The position numbers and the translations under genes were made by a program. 52,798 nucleotides of DNA from Caballeronia temeraria. Its GTDB lineage: Bacteria > Pseudomonadota > Gammaproteobacteria > Burkholderiales > Burkholderiaceae. This document shows positions 17,251 to 25,766 of the stretch, piece after piece. The stretch spans positions 1-52,798 of the forward strand of contig NZ_FCOI02000043.1 of NCBI RefSeq assembly GCF_001544795.2, read 5' to 3'. Every line of letters starts with the position of its first letter. Position 1 is the stretch's first letter. Under the pieces are notes generated by a model, which was not told the origin of the DNA, made no database searches, and was given only the letters and a program-made list of their open reading frames with translations.

Positions 17251-18024
17251 ATGGCAATCGACTACGAGGTGAGCGACGGTGTCGCGGTGATCACCATAAA
17301 CCGTCCGGAACGCCTCAACGCGATGGACCTCGAGCATTATCAAGGCCTGTCGGAGGCTTGGCGTCGAGTGCGGGACGATGCCGAGGTGAGAGTGGCGATC
17401 GTGACCGGGGCCGGAGAGCGGGCGTTCACCGCGGGTGCCGACATAAAAAGTTTCGTGTCGAAACCGACCGAAATGTCTGAAATGTGGCTCACCCAACGCG
17501 ATCAACTGCTCAATCGCGGTCTTGAGGTTTGGAAGCCCGTGATCGCCGCAATCAACGGCCTCGCGATGGGCGGGGGCATGACCTTGATGTTCGCAACTGA
17601 CATTCGCGTCGCGGCCGAACATGCTACGTTCAGCCTCGCTGAAGTGAAGCGAGGGATCATCGCGGGCAATGGAGGTACGCAGCGTGTTATGTCGCAAATC
17701 CCATACGCCTTGGCGATGGAGTTGACGCTGACGGGCGACACGATCGATGCCCAAACTGCATGGCGCTGGGGCCTCATTAATAAGGTGGTACCGAAAGAAG
17801 GGCTCATGGACGCCGCACTGGACTACGCCCGCCGTATCGCAGCTAACGCGCCGCTTGCGGTCCAAGCAGCAAAGGAGCTTGCCCTGCGCAGCCGAGATAT
17901 GGACCTCAACACGGGATTGAGAATCGAGCAGCTTGTGCAGCGACTTCTGCAGACGACACAAGATGCAATTGAGGGGCCCTCTGCATTTGCGGAAAAGCGT
18001 CCCGCTCAGTTCAGGGGACAATGA
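17251..18024 (+). CDS. Enoyl-CoA hydratase/isomerase 1
   Basis: This 257-residue crotonase-fold protein has oxyanion-hole segments RAFTAGADIKSF and INGLAMGGGMTLM, and both Glu positions expected for hydratase activity (SLAEVKRGII and AMELTLTGDT). It probably hydrates the enoyl-CoA made by the adjacent dehydrogenase. The start is the ATG at 17251 with AAGGAG upstream; a much longer in-frame extension lies inside the previous gene. It is followed immediately by the CoA-transferase. Confidence 0.93.
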   Translation: MAIDYEVSDGVAVITINRPERLNAMDLEHYQGLSEAWRRVRDDAEVRVAIVTGAGERAFTAGADIKSFVSKPTEMSEMWLTQRDQLLNRGLEVWKPVIAAINGLAMGGGMTLMFATDIRVAAEHATFSLAEVKRGIIAGNGGTQRVMSQIPYALAMELTLTGDTIDAQTAWRWGLINKVVPKEGLMDAALDYARRIAANAPLAVQAAKELALRSRDMDLNTGLRIEQLVQRLLQTTQDAIEGPSAFAEKRPAQFRGQ

Positions 18025-18025
18025 G

Positions 18026-19222
18026 ATGGCACGTGATCTTCCTCTTGCCGGCGTGACGGTCATTGATCTTGGGCAAGTATACAACGGTCCTTACGCGACC
18101 TTCCTAATGGCGATGGCCGGTGCGGAGGTAATCAAGATCGAACCACCGGGCGGCGAAAATTTGAGGCGCCGCAGCGTGGTGGGTGGTGCTGCCTTGCCAT
18201 TCGCGATGCTCAATTCAAACAAAAAGTTTGTAACGCTCAATCTAAAGGATGAGCAGGGAAAGGAGTTGTTGCGTCGGCTGGTAGAAGGCGCTGATGTACT
18301 GCTCGAGAACTTTGCGCCCGGAGTAATGGATCGACTTGGCGTCGGCTACGACGCCCTGCAACGAATCAATCCGCGATTGATCTATGCGGCAGGGACCGGA
18401 TACGGCTCTTGGGGTGGCTACAAAGATCTCCCCGCAATGGATCTCACGATTCAGGCGATGTCTGGAATCATGAGTATCACAGGCTATGAGGACTTGCCTC
18501 CGGTGAAATGCGGCCCGGCAATCTGTGATTTTTCGGGGGGCACTCACCTGTATGGCGCAGTAATGACAGCGCTTTTCGAACGGGAACGAACCGGTGTTGG
18601 CCGAAAAGTGGAAGTGGCTATGATTGAAGCCGTATACGCCACGCTCAGTTCCAGTCTCGGTCTATGGTACGGCTCTAAAGGTGACGCCCCTGCGCGCACT
18701 GGGAATCGCCACGGCGGCATGGCCGAGTCCCCGTACAACGTCTACGCTGCGTCGGACGGCTTCATTGCGGTTTTGTGTGTTGGAGAGACGCATTGGCAGT
18801 CGCTCTTGCAAGCCCTTAACCGCGCAGATCTAAAGGATGATCCGCGGTTCTCGACGCTCAAGGAGCGTGTCAACCGTATGGACGAGGTGGATGCACTTGT
18901 CCAAGGTTTCACAGAAACAAAGTCGCGTGGCGAGTTGGCAGCGATCTTCCGGCAGTACCGTGTGCCCTTTGCGCCGGTTCGGGATCTGACCGAGGTTACG
19001 TCGGATCCGGAATTGCATAGCAGCGGTTTTCTCAACCGTCTGCAACACCCAGAATACGGTGAGGTTGTGGTCTCGCGTTCGCCAATGCGATACGAAGACG
19101 CGCCGACGCAAGAGCTGGTGCCGAGCGGTCGACTGGGCTGCGATAACGATCGCGTCCTCTCGGAGCGCCTCGGACTGGACCAGGAAACCATTGATCTGCA
19201 TAGATCGAATGGCGTGATCTGA
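18026..19222 (+). CDS. CaiB/BaiF-type (class III) CoA-transferase
   Basis: This 398-residue family III CoA-transferase contains LDLGQVYNGPYAT-like N-terminal sequence, EVIKIEPPGGE, NSNKKFVTLNLKDEQG, LLENFAPGVMDRLG and the catalytic Asp in ICDFSGGTHL. It moves CoA from a donor thioester to a free acid. No CoA ligase was found in the window, so this is the best candidate for substrate activation. It starts two bases after the hydratase stop. Confidence 0.93.
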   Translation: MARDLPLAGVTVIDLGQVYNGPYATFLMAMAGAEVIKIEPPGGENLRRRSVVGGAALPFAMLNSNKKFVTLNLKDEQGKELLRRLVEGADVLLENFAPGVMDRLGVGYDALQRINPRLIYAAGTGYGSWGGYKDLPAMDLTIQAMSGIMSITGYEDLPPVKCGPAICDFSGGTHLYGAVMTALFERERTGVGRKVEVAMIEAVYATLSSSLGLWYGSKGDAPARTGNRHGGMAESPYNVYAASDGFIAVLCVGETHWQSLLQALNRADLKDDPRFSTLKERVNRMDEVDALVQGFTETKSRGELAAIFRQYRVPFAPVRDLTEVTSDPELHSSGFLNRLQHPEYGEVVVSRSPMRYEDAPTQELVPSGRLGCDNDRVLSERLGLDQETIDLHRSNGVI

Positions 19223-19261
19223 GCTTAATTGTACTTACAAATATCTGTCGAGGAGTGAGAC

Positions 19262-20194
19262 ATGGCAAAGAAGAGAAAAGTGATCATCTCGTGTGCCTGT
19301 ACTGGCGCCGTTCATACGCCCTCAATGTCGCCTTATCTGCCGGTTACCGCGGAAGAAATCGCTAACGATGCCATCAAGGCGGTCGAGAGCGGCGCGGCGA
19401 TCGTGCACCTGCACGCGCGGAACCCGAAGGACGGCCGTCCGGATCAATCCCCCGAAGCATTTGCGCCGTTCTTAAAAGAGATCAAGGAAAAGACCGATGC
19501 AGTCGTCAATCTGACGACCGGCGGCAGCCCGTACATGAGTATCGAGGAGCGCGTCCGACCGACGGCAGTCTTCAAGCCCGAGCTCGCCTCGCTGAATATG
19601 GGCACGATGAATTTCGGTCTCTTTCACATGCTAGACCGATTCAAGGAGTTCAAATTCGATTGGGAGCGTGAGTATCTTGAACGCTCGCACGAGTTAATTG
19701 CACGGAATACTTTCAAGGATATCGAACATATTCTGACGCTCGGAACGTCCAACGGGACGAAGTTTGAATTCGAGTGCTACGACACGAGCCATCTGTACAC
19801 GCTAAAGCATTTTTGCGACCGCGGACTCATGAAGGGCCCGCTGTTTATTCAAACGGTCTTTGGCATTATGGGTGGCATTGGCATTCATCCTGATGACGTC
19901 TCCCATATGAAACGTACGGCCGACCGACTCTTTGGCGACAATTACCATTGGTCTGTAATTGGAGCCGGCTCTCACCAAATGCGGATTGCATCGATGTCGC
20001 TCGCTATGGGAGGCCACGTGCGAGTCGGTCTCGAGGACTCTTTATGGGCTGGTCCAGGGGCGCTTGCACAAGGTAGCGCCGACCAGGTGAAGACAATCCG
20101 CGGAATTATCGAGGGACTCGGATTGGAGGTCGCAACACCTTCTGAGGCGCGCGATATCCTTCAGTTGAAAGGTGCGTCTGGCGTGGCCTTCTGA
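19262..20194 (+). CDS. Beta-keto acid cleavage enzyme (BKACE, DUF849)
   Basis: This 310-residue BKACE/Kce family protein has the metal-binding signature IVHLHARNPKDGRP, NLTTGGSPYMS, a conserved SLNMGTMNFG and a C-terminal VRVGLEDSLW. The family condenses a beta-keto acid with acetyl-CoA to give acetoacetate plus a new CoA ester, in a zinc-dependent retro-Claisen-type reaction. That would let a keto acid enter the CoA route without ATP. Substrates vary widely between subfamilies and cannot be read here. Confidence 0.92.
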   Translation: MAKKRKVIISCACTGAVHTPSMSPYLPVTAEEIANDAIKAVESGAAIVHLHARNPKDGRPDQSPEAFAPFLKEIKEKTDAVVNLTTGGSPYMSIEERVRPTAVFKPELASLNMGTMNFGLFHMLDRFKEFKFDWEREYLERSHELIARNTFKDIEHILTLGTSNGTKFEFECYDTSHLYTLKHFCDRGLMKGPLFIQTVFGIMGGIGIHPDDVSHMKRTADRLFGDNYHWSVIGAGSHQMRIASMSLAMGGHVRVGLEDSLWAGPGALAQGSADQVKTIRGIIEGLGLEVATPSEARDILQLKGASGVAF

Positions 20195-20291
20195 CGGCAT
20201 TGTTATAAATATTAGTGAACATGTCGCATTTATTTAGGGATGCGAGATTAAGCGAAGCACTGGGCGTACCAATTTCGCCGAGGAGTCAATT

Positions 20292-21062
20292 ATGATCGAT
20301 TGCGTCATTGATGAGCACGTTGCCCGAATTACCCTGAATCGGCCGCCGGCTAATGCCTTTACTTCGGAAGGTTTGGTAGAACTCAAGCGTCAAGTGTCAG
20401 TCCTGAACGAAAATCTTGACGTTCATGCAATCGTAATCACCGGCAATGGAGAAAAGTTCTTCAGCGCGGGCGCTGACCTCGGGACCTTTGCCGGTGGAGA
20501 CAAAGCGGTCGCTCGGGCGATGGCCCAACGCTTTGGTGAAGCGTTCGAGGCGCTTCAGGAGGCACGCCCTGTGGTAATTGCGGCGATTAACGGCTATGCG
20601 ATGGGTGGTGGACTCGAGTGTGCGCTCTCGTGCGATATCCGGATCGCAGAACGGCAAGCTGTCATGGCATTGCCGGAACCTGCGGTAGGTCTCTTGCCGG
20701 CGGGATGTGGCACCCAGACGTTGCCTTGGCTTGTCGGTGAGGGTTGGGCGAAGCGGATGATTCTTACCGGCGAGCGCGTGAACGCCGAGACAGCGTTGCG
20801 AATTGGACTTATCGAGGAGGTCGTGGAAAAGGGGGCGGCGCTGGAGGCGGCGCTCACCATGGCTAAGCGAGTTAGCACTCTCAGCCCAAGCGCCGTGGCG
20901 TCGTGCAAAACACTAATTCACAGCGCGCGTCAAGGCATTCCGCGTCGAGCAGCCCTCGCACTTGAAAGGGAGCGTTTCGTAGATCTCTTTGACGGTGAGA
21001 ACCAGCGTGAGGGCGTTGCCGCCTTCCTGGAGAAGCGCGCTGCGGTCTGGGCGAATCGATGA
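20292..21062 (+). CDS. Enoyl-CoA hydratase/isomerase 2
   Basis: This 256-residue second crotonase-fold protein has EKFFSAGADLGTFAG and INGYAMGGGLECAL oxyanion segments. One catalytic Glu is present (MALPEPAVGLLP), but the second position, usually Glu before the LTG motif, appears to be Arg or Lys (WAKRMILTGER). It may therefore be an isomerase, hydrolase or lyase-like crotonase, not a plain hydratase; this rests on a by-eye alignment. The next gene (etfB) starts 10 bp later. Confidence 0.88.
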   Translation: MIDCVIDEHVARITLNRPPANAFTSEGLVELKRQVSVLNENLDVHAIVITGNGEKFFSAGADLGTFAGGDKAVARAMAQRFGEAFEALQEARPVVIAAINGYAMGGGLECALSCDIRIAERQAVMALPEPAVGLLPAGCGTQTLPWLVGEGWAKRMILTGERVNAETALRIGLIEEVVEKGAALEAALTMAKRVSTLSPSAVASCKTLIHSARQGIPRRAALALERERFVDLFDGENQREGVAAFLEKRAAVWANR

Positions 21063-21072
21063 AGGTATGGCG

Positions 21073-21825
21073 ATGAGAGTTTTAGTGGCGGTAAAGCGTG
21101 TGGCTGACGCAAACGTGAAGGTACGGGTAAAGACTGACGGCAGCGGTGTCGATCTCGCGAACGTCAAAATGAGCATGAACCCGTTCGACGAGATTGCGCT
21201 TGAGCAGGCCGTTCGCCTTAAAGAGGCCGATATTGCGGACGAGGTGATCGCAGTGTCCTGCGGTCCAACCGCATGTCAGGAAACGCTGCGCACCGCCCTA
21301 GCGATGGGGGCGGATCGCTCCCTCTTGATTGAGTCCGGTGATGGAATCCAGCCGCTGGTCGTCGCGAAGCTTTTGAAGTTGGCCGTTGAGAGAGAGAAGC
21401 CGCAACTGGTTCTCTTGGGCAAGCAAGCAATTGATGACGATTCAAATCAGGTCGGTCAGATGCTGGCCGCTCTGTTGGACTGGCCTCAAGCGACCTTTGC
21501 TTCCAGCGTGCAAATTGCGGATGACACAGCGACCGTTACCCGGGAGGTGGATGGCGGTTTGGAGACTGTTGAGGTGGCCTTGCCGGCGGTTGTTACGGCG
21601 GACTTGCGTCTAAATGAACCGCGGTATGTCACGCTGCCCAACATCATGAAGGCTAAGAAGAAGCCGTTGGAGACAGTCACGCCAGCTTCGCTCGGACTAA
21701 GCGAGATGAAAATTCATGTACGAACTCTGAGCGTCAGGGAGCCGCAAGCCCGTTCCGCGGGAGTCCGAGTGGCGGATGTTGCTGAACTGCTGGATCGGTT
21801 GCGCAACGAGGCAAAAGTTATCTGA
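21073..21825 (+). CDS. etfB: Electron transfer flavoprotein beta subunit
   Basis: This 250-residue EtfB has the normal family start MRVLVAVKRV, VKMSMNPFDEIALEQAVRLK, GKQAIDDDSNQVGQMLA and the signature VTADLRLNEPRYVTLPNIMK. ATG 21073 is chosen over 21067, six bases earlier, because AAGG is better spaced. With EtfA it carries electrons from the acyl-CoA dehydrogenase to ETF:quinone oxidoreductase. A cluster-dedicated ETF implies high flux or a special dehydrogenase partner. Confidence 0.95.
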   Translation: MRVLVAVKRVADANVKVRVKTDGSGVDLANVKMSMNPFDEIALEQAVRLKEADIADEVIAVSCGPTACQETLRTALAMGADRSLLIESGDGIQPLVVAKLLKLAVEREKPQLVLLGKQAIDDDSNQVGQMLAALLDWPQATFASSVQIADDTATVTREVDGGLETVEVALPAVVTADLRLNEPRYVTLPNIMKAKKKPLETVTPASLGLSEMKIHVRTLSVREPQARSAGVRVADVAELLDRLRNEAKVI

Positions 21826-21835
21826 AGGAGTTGGC

Positions 21836-22768
21836 ATGAGCGTTCTTATCATCGCGGAACACGACAATCAAACTGTGAAGGCTGCGACACTGCACACGAT
21901 CTCAGCTGCCGTCGAACTAGATCAGGAAGTTTCCGTTCTCGTCGTCGGAACGGGTTGTGGCGCAGTTGCCAGGGCCGTAAGCCGTGTACAGGGCGTATCG
22001 AAAGTCCTCCTCGCCGACGCGCCCCTGCTCGGGGACGGGCTGGCTGAGTCCAGTGCACGGCAGATTCTCAGCGTTGCTCGCGAGTTCGATCACATATTTA
22101 TACCTGAAACGGCCTTCGGTAGAAACGTTGCACCGCGTGTTGCAGCCAAGCTGGACGTCGGGCAAATTTCCGGTATCACCGCGGTGATCTCCGCAGACGT
22201 GTTTGAGCGTCCGATTTATGCAGGAAATGCAGTTGCAACGGTCCAAAGTGACGACTCCATCAAGGTGGTCACCGTGCGCTCGACGGCATTTCCTTTGGCG
22301 CTTATCGCAGGAAACGACGCGCCGATCGTATCCATTCCAATTGCCGAGGTGGATACACGGAGCCGGCTCGTCGAGCGGCAATTAACGCAACTCGAACGAC
22401 CGGAACTGACCGCAGCACGTGTCATCGTATCTGGAGGACGGGGCCTCGGCAGTGGCGCCAATTACAAGCAGATTTTGGAGCCGCTGGCCGACAAGCTCGG
22501 TGCCGCCTTAGGTGCCTCTCGAGCCGCCGTTGATGCTGGATTTGTTCCAAGCGACTTCCAAGTTGGACAAACGGGCAAGATCGTTGCGCCAGAGTTGTAC
22601 GTTGCGGTCGGCATATCGGGGGCAATTCAACACCTTGCGGGGATGAAGGAGTCGAAGGTAATTGTTGCGGTAAACAAGGATCCGGAGGCCCCGATTTTTT
22701 CTGTGGCAGATTACGGGCTGGTTGGCGACCTCTTCAAAGTAGTCCCTGAGTGGGTCAGCGCGGCCTGA
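21836..22768 (+). CDS. etfA: Electron transfer flavoprotein alpha subunit
   Basis: This 310-residue EtfA has an N-terminal MSVLIIAEHDN, an FAD-binding C-terminal domain with VSGGRGLGSG, GASRAAVDAGFVPSDFQVGQ, GKIVAPELYVAVGISGAIQH and VAVNKDPEAPIFSVADYG. The start has GAAGGAG 6 bases upstream and lies 10 bp after etfB. It is probably the last gene of the acyl-CoA dehydrogenase transcript, because a promoter for gntR follows. Confidence 0.95.
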   Translation: MSVLIIAEHDNQTVKAATLHTISAAVELDQEVSVLVVGTGCGAVARAVSRVQGVSKVLLADAPLLGDGLAESSARQILSVAREFDHIFIPETAFGRNVAPRVAAKLDVGQISGITAVISADVFERPIYAGNAVATVQSDDSIKVVTVRSTAFPLALIAGNDAPIVSIPIAEVDTRSRLVERQLTQLERPELTAARVIVSGGRGLGSGANYKQILEPLADKLGAALGASRAAVDAGFVPSDFQVGQTGKIVAPELYVAVGISGAIQHLAGMKESKVIVAVNKDPEAPIFSVADYGLVGDLFKVVPEWVSAA

Positions 22769-22785
22769 GGGCGATGAAAAGCGGC

Positions 22786-22833
22786 TTGACCTCGGGCGGA
22801 AAAGGATATAATTAGTTCAATGGTAGATGTTTG
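22786..22833 (+). promoter_or_regulatory. gntR promoter with downstream operator (site 5)
   Basis: TTGACC (22786-22791) and TATAAT (22807-22812) form a promoter with a short 15-bp spacer. CAATGGTAGATGTTTG (22818-22833; left arm perfect, right arm 4/7) sits just downstream, around the expected transcription start, where a bound repressor would block initiation. This is consistent with autoregulation of the gene that follows. Confidence 0.65.
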
Positions 22834-22854
22834 ATCTTTTTCTTGAGCCCACCA

Positions 22855-23595
22855 ATGAACGACCGAACCGAACTGGGTCTGATCGATGTTCCGAAGTCTT
22901 GCGACATGCTCGCCGCTCGGCTACGCAACCAGATTCTTTCTGGAAACTTGATCGCTGGCCAGCAACTGCCGTCAGAGCGAGATCTGATGGAGCAAACCGG
23001 CATCAGTCGTAACGCGGTTCGCGAGGCGCTGCGGATTCTTGAAACCGAGGGCCTCGTAACAACGAAGCTCGGTCGTTATGGTGGATCGTTTGTGTGTCAG
23101 CCCACAGATGAAATGTTTGCGCGATACCTGACGATTTTTTCGCGATCTCACAGCATCCCTTTGAAGTCCCTTGTTCAGGCACGGCAGGCCCTGGAGCCGC
23201 AGGTAGCCCTGCTGGCGACAATCAATCGTACTGAAGAGGACCTCAGCGAGCTTTCAGCCGCGATTAAGCAGTTAGAGAAAACGGAAGATCCGGCCAGTTT
23301 CCTTGATATGAACATACGCTGCCATCTCCTAATCGCTAAGGCCAGCGGGAACCAATTGCTGCAAGTTTTTCTGTCATCTCTTTCTGGGCTTATTCGCGAT
23401 GTCGCGGGAGAAATGGAAGATGTCATGGTGAGCAGCGTCCGAAAGGACGTCCTGCGATTTCATCAGCAGATTTTCGATGCAATCAAAAGGCAGGACACCG
23501 AGGCCGCCGTGCGGCGGATGACCCGTCACATCCAGGCATATGAGCAGAGGCTCGCAACGGTACTCACTGACGACAAGTCAAAAGTGAGCGCCTAA
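22855..23595 (+). CDS. GntR-family regulator, FadR/FCD subfamily
   Basis: This 246-residue repressor-type protein has an N-terminal winged helix (LPSERDLMEQTGISRNAVRE, then ALRILETEGLV) at about residues 30-75. The helical FCD ligand-binding domain follows, with the metal-type His region FLDMNIRCHLLIAKASGN and a late FHQQIFDAIKRQD. ATG 22855 is chosen; a TTG 24 bp upstream would overlap the operator. FadR-subfamily operators have the TGGTNNACCA core found repeatedly in this window, so it is the likely master regulator. The inducer is unknown, probably a pathway acid or CoA ester. Confidence 0.92.
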   Translation: MNDRTELGLIDVPKSCDMLAARLRNQILSGNLIAGQQLPSERDLMEQTGISRNAVREALRILETEGLVTTKLGRYGGSFVCQPTDEMFARYLTIFSRSHSIPLKSLVQARQALEPQVALLATINRTEEDLSELSAAIKQLEKTEDPASFLDMNIRCHLLIAKASGNQLLQVFLSSLSGLIRDVAGEMEDVMVSSVRKDVLRFHQQIFDAIKRQDTEAAVRRMTRHIQAYEQRLATVLTDDKSKVSA

Positions 23596-24276
23596 ATGAG
23601 AATGACCTTATCGGATTTAGGTGATGTCGTGCAGGAAACGCTGGTCGACGCACCGCGATTGCCCCCTAAGCGTCGCTTGAAGCGCGGCGAGGCACGGGAT
23701 GAGGTGATCTGGCAAGGCACGGCAATTTTGACCGAGCGAGGATTTCTCGCGACCGGAATCGACGAGATCCTCAAGCGCGCCGGCGTTCCTAAAGGATCGT
23801 TTTATCATTACTTTAAGAGCAAGCAAGATTTCGGTGAGGCGGTACTTGACAATTATCTCCAGTTGCTTGGAAAGAAGCTGGACCGGACCCTTGGTGATCC
23901 TAGTCTTGCCCCGCTGGCGCGCTTGCAAGCATTCATAGACGACGCGAAACGAGGACTCAAAAAGTATGAGTTTCGCCGCGGATGCCTGGTAGGGAACCTC
24001 GGCCAAGAATTAGGTGGTGTAGATGAGGTTTTTCGCGCGCGTCTCGAGGCTGCGTTTCGCGTATGGGAAGGGCGGTTCGAGACGTGCCTTCATGAGGCGG
24101 TTAGGGCAGGAGACTTGCCGGTAAGTGCCGATCCACGGCGTCTAGCACGTTTTTTCTGGATCGGCTGGGAAGGGGCGATCTTGCGTTCGAAGCTGATGCG
24201 TTCCGCCGAACCGCTTGACCATTTTGCGGAAATGTATTTCGAGACGGTCCTCGGGATCCCGACTAGCAAAACGTAG
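23596..24276 (+). CDS. TetR-family regulator, AcuR-like
   Basis: This 226-residue protein has an N-terminal HTH (GFLATGIDEILKRAGVPKGS, then FYHYFKSKQDF). Its C-terminal domain has the blocks FRRGCLVGNLGQELGG and FFWIGWEGAILRSKL, which I recall from AcuR, the acrylate-responsive repressor of acuI in Rhodobacter. The ATG directly follows the gntR stop, so the two regulators are co-transcribed. Candidate operators flank its neighbours at 24291 and 25729, and the acuI-like gene lies two genes downstream. Acrylate or a similar small enoate as ligand is inference. Confidence 0.88.
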   Translation: MRMTLSDLGDVVQETLVDAPRLPPKRRLKRGEARDEVIWQGTAILTERGFLATGIDEILKRAGVPKGSFYHYFKSKQDFGEAVLDNYLQLLGKKLDRTLGDPSLAPLARLQAFIDDAKRGLKKYEFRRGCLVGNLGQELGGVDEVFRARLEAAFRVWEGRFETCLHEAVRAGDLPVSADPRRLARFFWIGWEGAILRSKLMRSAEPLDHFAEMYFETVLGIPTSKT

Positions 24277-24290
24277 CGACCGGTTATTTT

Positions 24291-24307
24291 CGAGTCGACC
24301 GGTCTAC
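24291..24307. promoter_or_regulatory. Putative TetR operator copy 1
   Basis: It shares CGACCGGTCTACTA with the site at 25729, but its left arm is imperfect (3/6). It lies 13 bp before the MmgE/PrpD start, overlapping where the leader begins. A related TAGCGACCGGTTA (24274-24286) overlaps the tetR stop. Confidence 0.5.
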
Positions 24308-24319
24308 TAAGGAGGTGGA

Positions 24320-25687
24320 ATGCCGCAGTCACAGCTTGATGATTCTGAAGGTGTTAGCCAAGCCGTTGCTCGATATGTGCGCGATACTCATTGGAGCGAC
24401 CTCCCGGAAGTGGTGCGTCATGAAGCGGTACGTGCATTTATCAACTGGGTTGGTTGTGCGTACGGCGGGGCTAGGCATGAGGCCACTCTCGGCGCGCTAG
24501 CGGGATTGAAGGAGTTGTCTACCTCCGGCCCTTGCAGCGTCCTCGGCCACTCGATTCAGATTGATCCGACAAGCGCGGCGCTTGTCAACGGTCTCGCCGC
24601 GAGCGCCAATGCTTGGGACGACACGCATTTGTCGACGATCGCCCACCCGACCGCCCCGACGGCCGCTGCACTGCTTGCGCAGGCCCAAGTGCGTCGGGTA
24701 TCTGGCCAGGATTTCCTTCTTGCGTTGGTGCTCTCCAATGAACTCCAGGCGCGGCTTAGTTGTGCGCTGGCGGTTGCTCCCGCCAAAGTCGATATCGGCT
24801 TCTATATGACGGGGCTGACCGGCGCACCGGGTGTGGCAGCAGGCGTTGCAAAGCTAATGGGCCTATCTACGCAGCAGATCGCGTACGCGATAGGTATCGG
24901 TGCGACTCAAGGCGCAGGCTTCCGCGCTACTCACGGGACAATGTGCGGCGGTTTTGTACCGGCCAATGCCGGTCGAAACGGATTGCTCGCAGCGCATTTC
25001 GCCGCCATCGGATTTACATGCCACGAAGATACCCTCGGAGGAGCTAACGGGTTTCTGCAGGTGTTTGGACATCCGGCGAATCCCGCCGCGCTTACGGAAA
25101 AATTGGGTGAGCACTTCGAGTGCATGAACGTGGCAGCCAAGCCGTTCCCTGCTGGTTGCTTGATCCACCCGGCGATCGAAGTATGCCTGCAACTGCGCAC
25201 TACCTCCGACGTCTCATCGCGGGACGTCGAGAGAGTCGAACTTCAAGTAAGCCCACTAGGTCTGGGTTTGACCGGGAAATCGAAGCCCCGTCATGCTTAC
25301 GACGCGCAAGTAAGCGTCTACCACTGGGCTGCAGCCGTGATGCACCATGGTCGCGCCGGGTTGTATGAAGCAAGCGATTCGTGTGTTCAAGACCCCTCAG
25401 TGATAGCGATGCGTAACAGGATTTTTGTGCAGGTCGCCGAGGATCTTAGTGCCGACGCTGCTCGGGGCTTGCTCATTTTGCGAAACGGACAGCAGATTGA
25501 AGCCTCGATCGATGCATGCCTAGGTTCAGCACAGCGTCCGATGAGTGACGAACAAATTGAGGCAAAGACTCTTTCGCAGGTCGAGCCGCTTCTCGGTTCT
25601 GCCCGCGCCCAAGAACTGGTCGATCTTTGCTGGAATCTCCCAGCAGTTCAAGACGTTGGCAACGCGGCGCCGGGATTTTGGCGCTAA
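24320..25687 (+). CDS. MmgE/PrpD family protein
   Basis: This 455-residue member of the 2-methylcitrate dehydratase (PrpD)/MmgE superfamily has HEAVRAFINWVGCAYGG, LVNGLAASANAWDDTH, HPTAPTAAALLA and a C-terminal FPAGCLIHPAIE. Family members dehydrate or isomerise small carboxylic acids, including 2-methylcitrate, cis-aconitate-type and related compounds. GGAGG lies only a few bases before the ATG. It sits between the two TetR-type operator copies and so probably belongs to the AcuR-like regulon. The exact reaction is unknown. Confidence 0.88.
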   Translation: MPQSQLDDSEGVSQAVARYVRDTHWSDLPEVVRHEAVRAFINWVGCAYGGARHEATLGALAGLKELSTSGPCSVLGHSIQIDPTSAALVNGLAASANAWDDTHLSTIAHPTAPTAAALLAQAQVRRVSGQDFLLALVLSNELQARLSCALAVAPAKVDIGFYMTGLTGAPGVAAGVAKLMGLSTQQIAYAIGIGATQGAGFRATHGTMCGGFVPANAGRNGLLAAHFAAIGFTCHEDTLGGANGFLQVFGHPANPAALTEKLGEHFECMNVAAKPFPAGCLIHPAIEVCLQLRTTSDVSSRDVERVELQVSPLGLGLTGKSKPRHAYDAQVSVYHWAAAVMHHGRAGLYEASDSCVQDPSVIAMRNRIFVQVAEDLSADAARGLLILRNGQQIEASIDACLGSAQRPMSDEQIEAKTLSQVEPLLGSARAQELVDLCWNLPAVQDVGNAAPGFWR

Positions 25688-25728
25688 CGAGCCGCGATGA
25701 CGACAAGCGATTTTCGATAGTTCATTTT

Positions 25729-25745
25729 GTAGACGACCGGTCTAC
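25729..25745. promoter_or_regulatory. Putative TetR operator copy 2, GTAGACGACCGGTCTAC
   Basis: Perfect 6-bp arms GTAGAC and GTCTAC around GACCG, 21 bp before the acuI-like ATG. The form resembles NemR/AcuR-type boxes (TAGAC ... GTCTA). The nearby AcuR-like protein is the natural candidate. Confidence 0.65.
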
Positions 25746-25766
25746 TACGATCTAAGGAGTGTGACG

